Shown here: positions 6,324-6,573 of the stretch, piece after piece | How the letters are laid out: the number at the start of each line of letters is the position of its first letter | Position numbering within the stretch: position 1 is the stretch's first letter | Source of the DNA: S141-55 sp964422065 | GTDB taxonomy: Bacteria > Hydrothermota > Hydrothermia > WGAB01 | DNA: 6,573 nt | Assembly (NCBI GenBank): GCA_964422065.1 | Contig: CAYQZW010000087.1 | Coordinates: 1 to 6,573 of the forward strand | Reading direction: 5' to 3' | Notes under the pieces: generated by a model | Database searches by the model: none | The model's input: only the letters and a program-made list of their open reading frames with translations | What the model was told of the DNA's origin: nothing | Position numbers and translations under genes: made by a program

Positions 6324-6458
6324 ATGTCTAAAAAGGAGCTTGATCTTATGACCCGCAAGAAGATTATTCTCGCCTATGCGAAACGATACCAAAGGGCGAC
6401 CTCCAAGAAGGAAGTTGTTCATGTTGGCAACCCCTGTACGCGGAGTGGTTCAAGATGA
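6324..6458 (+). pseudogene. Remnant of an insertion-sequence integrase/transposase N-terminus
   Basis: A 44-codon frame starts at ATG 6324 with a good GGGAGG site. Its middle, MTRKKIILAYAKRYQRATSK then KE (residues 9-30), is the way certain integrase-core (DDE, rve-type) transposases begin, where the basic R-Y-x-x-A-x-x-K-K-E run leads into a helix such as KxxILDE-x-x-x-L-T-G-Y. Here the resemblance stops after KKE and the frame ends 14 residues later at TGA, so the catalytic body is absent. An intact family member would be several hundred residues. I read this as the left end of an insertion sequence cut by deletion or replacement just after about 6413. Family recognition rests on about 22 residues, so a small unrelated basic protein is the alternative. 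Confidence 0.45.
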
Positions 6459-6573
6459 ACAGATTTTTTCGTGAGCCAACGTCACAACTTCCTGTAGATT
6501 CTCTCATGAGGCAATAGGGCCAACACCGGAGCCCCTCCCTGAAACTCCTGTGCACTCTTTCTCTTGACACCTC
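6459..6573. other. Right edge, no recognisable gene
   Basis: No credible coding region is visible in this stretch; a minus-strand frame covering 6364-6570 lacks any recognisable motif and overlaps the transposase remnant. It includes a GTAG motif followed by the palindrome CTCATGAG and GCAA (6494-6514), reminiscent of the REP-like copies at 1624-1685, and a TTGACA hexamer at 6564-6569 that could be a -35 box for a gene beyond the window. Confidence 0.4.

Noticed and set aside
6564..6569. TTGACA hexamer at the right edge as a -35 box
   Set aside because: A perfect -35 hexamer but the -10 region would lie outside the window, so a promoter cannot be supported.

Overview
This window looks like chromosomal DNA of a diderm (Gram-negative-type) bacterium of moderate GC content. 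The support is a signal-peptide-bearing outer-membrane beta-barrel ending in phenylalanine, a periplasmic LolA-like protein and an RND-family inner-membrane exporter. The sequence alone does not name the organism; the compact operon, REP-like repeats and transposase remnant would fit an environmental or uncultivated lineage.

Almost everything real lies on the minus strand, so it is read from right to left. From the right: a short plus-strand remnant of a transposase/integrase N-terminus (6324-6458) sits behind a stem-loop that buries its ribosome binding site. Next is a TetR-family regulator (6145-5555) with its own promoter and a GACCAA-n-TTGGTC operator. A 91-bp gap follows with a perfect 14-bp-arm inverted repeat. 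After it come a 968-residue MMPL/HAE3-type RND transporter (5463-2557), a LolA-like outer-membrane lipoprotein-sorting protein (2560-1808) overlapping it by ATGA, and, after a 216-bp gap carrying a pair of inverted REP-like repeats, a DUF1302-like outer-membrane barrel (1591-281). At the left edge is the start of a probable DksA/TraR-type protein (88-1, cut by the window).

The four central genes make a coherent set: regulator, proton-driven inner-membrane pump, periplasmic hydrophobic-cargo carrier, and outer-membrane barrel. By analogy with other MMPL plus LolA-like plus DUF1302-like clusters, I infer a system moving lipid or another hydrophobic molecule between inner and outer membrane under control of a ligand-sensing repressor. 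The cargo cannot be read from sequence. The most notable non-coding structures are the perfect inverted repeat before the RND gene, the tetR operator with a similar half-site before the RND gene, the REPIN-like doublet, and the SD-sequestering hairpin of the mobile-element remnant.
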